Source of the DNA: Ruminococcus sp. UBA5884
GTDB taxonomy: Bacteria; Bacillota; Clostridia; Oscillospirales; Ruminococcaceae
DNA: 7,268 nt
NCBI GenBank assembly: GCA_002431975.1
Contig: DJFA01000009.1
Span: 1-7,268 of the forward strand
Direction of reading: 5' to 3'
How positions within the stretch are numbered: the stretch's first letter is position 1; the number at the start of each line of letters is the position of its first letter. The position numbers and the translations under genes were made by a program. Positions 5,466 through 7,268 of this stretch are shown piece by piece. The notes under the pieces were generated by a model that was not told where the DNA came from, made no database searches, and saw only the letters and a program-made list of their open reading frames with translations.

Positions 5466-7034
5466 TTATTTTATAAGTTCATGCTTCATCTTACAAATGT
5501 CAAGTACATCAAGTTTTCCGTCCTCGTGCAAATCAGCTGCTTTCCAGTCAGAGAGCTCTGTATCATCAGCATCAAGTATCCATCTGTTTAAAAGAATAAT
5601 ATCTGCGGCATTGAATGAACCATCTGCATTAATATCTCCTTTAATTGAGCTGCTTTCTCTGATTACTTTAAACTTTCGGTTATATTTCTCAGCATAAGCC
5701 TGTGCAGTAGAACCTTCAAAACCATGGATTATGGTATTGTCTGTTATATATTCTTTGTGAATAATACCAAAAGCATTATCAGTATCAGTATTAACTGACT
5801 GCTGATATTTATATTCAGCTGGAATTGTTTTATCACTGTCATATATATCACATTTGGGGTCATAAATATAAAAATCCTTTGTAGTTTTTGCTGCAGCAAT
5901 TGTTTTTTCTTCGATAAAAGAGCATCTGTAATCAAGTCTTGATATTTTTTCGCTATTTATCTGACCAAAAACAACATAGTTTATATGTTTTACAGAAGAA
6001 GGCACATTTATATAATTTATATAACTTCTTGTAAAAAAAGATAATTCTGCAATTCCTGTTGTTCCTTCTTTTATGTCTGCATTTTCAATTTCCTCATCAC
6101 TGCCGACTACCCAGTTATTGACGTAGTGTATACCATTAATATTTTCTATACATCCTGCCATTTCAAACGCACAGTTTCCTATATATGAAACTGTTTCAGG
6201 AATATCAAAGGAATCAAGAGAATAACAATTTTCAAATGCATTATATCCAATTTTTTCGATTTCACCTTTAAATACAACATTTGAAAGACTCACGCAGCAA
6301 TAACAAATTCCACCTGAAACAGATGTTATACTTTCAGGAAATTCAATGTTTTTAAGATTGATACAAGCCGTAAAAGCACCATTATTTATGTGTTTGACAT
6401 TTGCAGGAATTACAGCCTTTTCAAGGTTAAAGCAGCTGAAAAATGCATAATCGCTGATTGTTTCTGTTTGTTCAGATATTTTCAATTCCTTTATATTCAT
6501 AGCAGGAGGGCATCCAATAAGAGTTTTCATATCTTTTGTGTAAATCATACCATCTTTTAAAGTATAATATGGATTGGTTTCTGAAACAATCACTTCTGAA
6601 ACAGATGGAATAAGAATATCGGTGTTCTGACTTGAAAGTTTTGTAACTGTTGTACAGGTTAAATCATGAAATTCAAAATTCTCAAAAGTATCAGGTAAGG
6701 TGATTTTTTTCAGATTTCTGCAAAAACCAAATGGTGAATCAACTGCTCCTGTAACAGGCAGTCCTTTTATTTCAGCAGGAATTTCAATTTCTGTAATTTC
6801 TCTATCTTTACATTCATAAAGAACAGCATATTCATTGTACAGATGATATACAAGATTGTTTTCTGTTATCTCAGTATATTTTTCATCAGGATTTGGAAAT
6901 TCGTCTTTTTCTTTAATTTGTGTATTGTATTCTTCCATGGTTGCAGCTTCAAGTGCATTTACATCAATTATATTAATCATAGGGATGGTGCAGATTATTG
7001 CAAGTGCTGACAATAATGACAATATTTTTTTCAT
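5466..7034 (-). CDS. Secreted BspA-like leucine-rich-repeat protein with C-terminal dockerin
   Basis: This 522-aa protein is exported and probably docked onto a cellulosome or cell-surface scaffoldin. An N-terminal signal peptide is clear (MKK, hydrophobic core about 4-23, likely cleavage near the VNALEA stretch at 25-30). Residues about 80-360 hold LRR_5 (BspA-type) repeats, for example ISDYAFFSCFNLEKAVIP, INNGAFTACINLKNIEFP and IGYNAFENCYSLDSFDIP, plus the family segment NPYYTLKDGMIYTKDMKTL (154-172). The cap sequence IIHGFEGSTAQAYAEKY (435-451) is usual at the end of such repeats. A dockerin follows at about 465-520 with two EF-like calcium loops: Asp467, Asn469, Asp471, Asn475, Asp478 and Asp501, His503, Asp505, Asp509, Asp512. 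No catalytic domain is seen, so a binding or adhesion role is likely. The ATG at 7034 has AGGAGG 8 bases upstream. The gene has its own promoter and terminator. Confidence 0.93.
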   Translation of the reverse strand: MKKILSLLSALAIICTIPMINIIDVNALEAATMEEYNTQIKEKDEFPNPDEKYTEITENNLVYHLYNEYAVLYECKDREITEIEIPAEIKGLPVTGAVDSPFGFCRNLKKITLPDTFENFEFHDLTCTTVTKLSSQNTDILIPSVSEVIVSETNPYYTLKDGMIYTKDMKTLIGCPPAMNIKELKISEQTETISDYAFFSCFNLEKAVIPANVKHINNGAFTACINLKNIEFPESITSVSGGICYCCVSLSNVVFKGEIEKIGYNAFENCYSLDSFDIPETVSYIGNCAFEMAGCIENINGIHYVNNWVVGSDEEIENADIKEGTTGIAELSFFTRSYINYINVPSSVKHINYVVFGQINSEKISRLDYRCSFIEEKTIAAAKTTKDFYIYDPKCDIYDSDKTIPAEYKYQQSVNTDTDNAFGIIHKEYITDNTIIHGFEGSTAQAYAEKYNRKFKVIRESSSIKGDINADGSFNAADIILLNRWILDADDTELSDWKAADLHEDGKLDVLDICKMKHELIK

Positions 7035-7074
7035 TTGTATATCCTCCTGTAATTAAAAGCAGATAATTTTTTTT

Positions 7075-7103
7075 ATTATACCATAGTATACCAAAGAATA
7101 CAA
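7075..7103 (-). promoter_or_regulatory. Promoter of the dockerin LRR gene
   Basis: On the minus strand TTGTAT (7098-7103) and TATAAT (7075-7080) are 17 bases apart. The -10 matches consensus, the -35 in four of six bases. The sequence GGTATA occurs twice, 10 bases apart (7087-7092 and 7077-7082), with the second copy overlapping the -10; this could be a regulator site. Confidence 0.65.
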
Positions 7104-7110
7104 TAACTTA

Positions 7111-7122
7111 TTGAATATTCAA
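7111..7122. promoter_or_regulatory. 12-bp palindrome, candidate operator in the divergent region
   Basis: TTGAATATTCAA is a perfect palindrome. It lies just upstream of the LRR gene -35 element and between the two divergent promoters. Such sites often bind dimeric regulators, but a 12-base palindrome can occur by chance in DNA this AT-rich. Confidence 0.3.
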
Positions 7123-7164
7123 ATGAAAAAATCTACTTTAAAAAGCATAATATCAATTATAAAC

Positions 7165-7193
7165 TTGATTTGGCAAGAAAAATATGATAAAAT
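7165..7193 (+). promoter_or_regulatory. Divergent plus-strand promoter at the right edge
   Basis: TTGATT (7165-7170) and TAAAAT (7188-7193) are 17 bases apart on the plus strand. Downstream at 7258-7261 lies GGAG followed by AATTTAA, which fits a ribosome binding site for a start codon just past the window edge. ATG codons at 7246, 7249 and 7256 are open to the edge but have no good ribosome binding site. The gene itself cannot be identified. Confidence 0.55.
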
Positions 7194-7268
7194 ATATATA
7201 ATAAAAATAATCCGGCTTATACTCAAAAAATTAAATTATAATGAGATGATGAACTATGGAGAATTTAA

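Noticed and set aside
1..7268. CRISPR array, tRNA, rRNA, insertion sequence or phage attachment site
   Set aside because: No regularly spaced repeats, cloverleaf-like sequence, transposase motif or flanking repeats were seen on either strand.

Overview
The window comes from a low-GC, AT-rich Gram-positive anaerobe, most probably a Ruminococcus-like member of the Clostridia. The reasons are a secreted leucine-rich-repeat protein ending in a dockerin (the cellulosome docking module), a CooS-type anaerobic carbon monoxide dehydrogenase homologue, strong AGGAGG-type ribosome binding sites and sigma-A-type promoters. The genus is an inference from gene content. All seven genes supported in full lie on the minus strand, so they read from right to left.

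Right side (about 7268 to 5422): a divergent intergenic region carries a plus-strand promoter for a gene whose start appears to lie just beyond the right edge, and a minus-strand promoter for a 522-residue secreted BspA-like LRR protein with a C-terminal dockerin. That gene ends in a clear intrinsic terminator at 5422-5458.

Left side (5352 to 35): a perfect-consensus promoter (TTGACA, 17 bp, TATAAT) precedes a tightly packed six-gene minus-strand operon: a 122-aa membrane protein, a 99-aa membrane protein (GTGA overlap), a 683-aa CooS homologue, then the lipoprotein, permease and ATPase of a NitT/TauT-type ABC importer. Gaps are 30 bp or less, and two junctions overlap (GTGA at 4908-4911, TAATG at 803-807). 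No terminator is visible after the ATPase, so the transcript may continue beyond the left edge.

The most interesting point is that the CooS homologue does not look like a normal Ni-Fe CO dehydrogenase. It keeps the B- and D-cluster cysteines and most active-site ligands, but one C-cluster cysteine (Cys333 in Carboxydothermus hydrogenoformans CODH-II numbering) is an aspartate (Asp392), and two histidines of the proton relay are missing. No CooF, CooC, CooJ or acetyl-CoA synthase gene is present. CODH-like proteins lacking one C-cluster cysteine are known (C. hydrogenoformans CooS-V holds an Fe/S/O hybrid cluster and does not turn over CO). My inference is that this operon encodes an importer plus a cytoplasmic hybrid-cluster redox enzyme acting on an imported small molecule, with two small membrane partners of unknown role.
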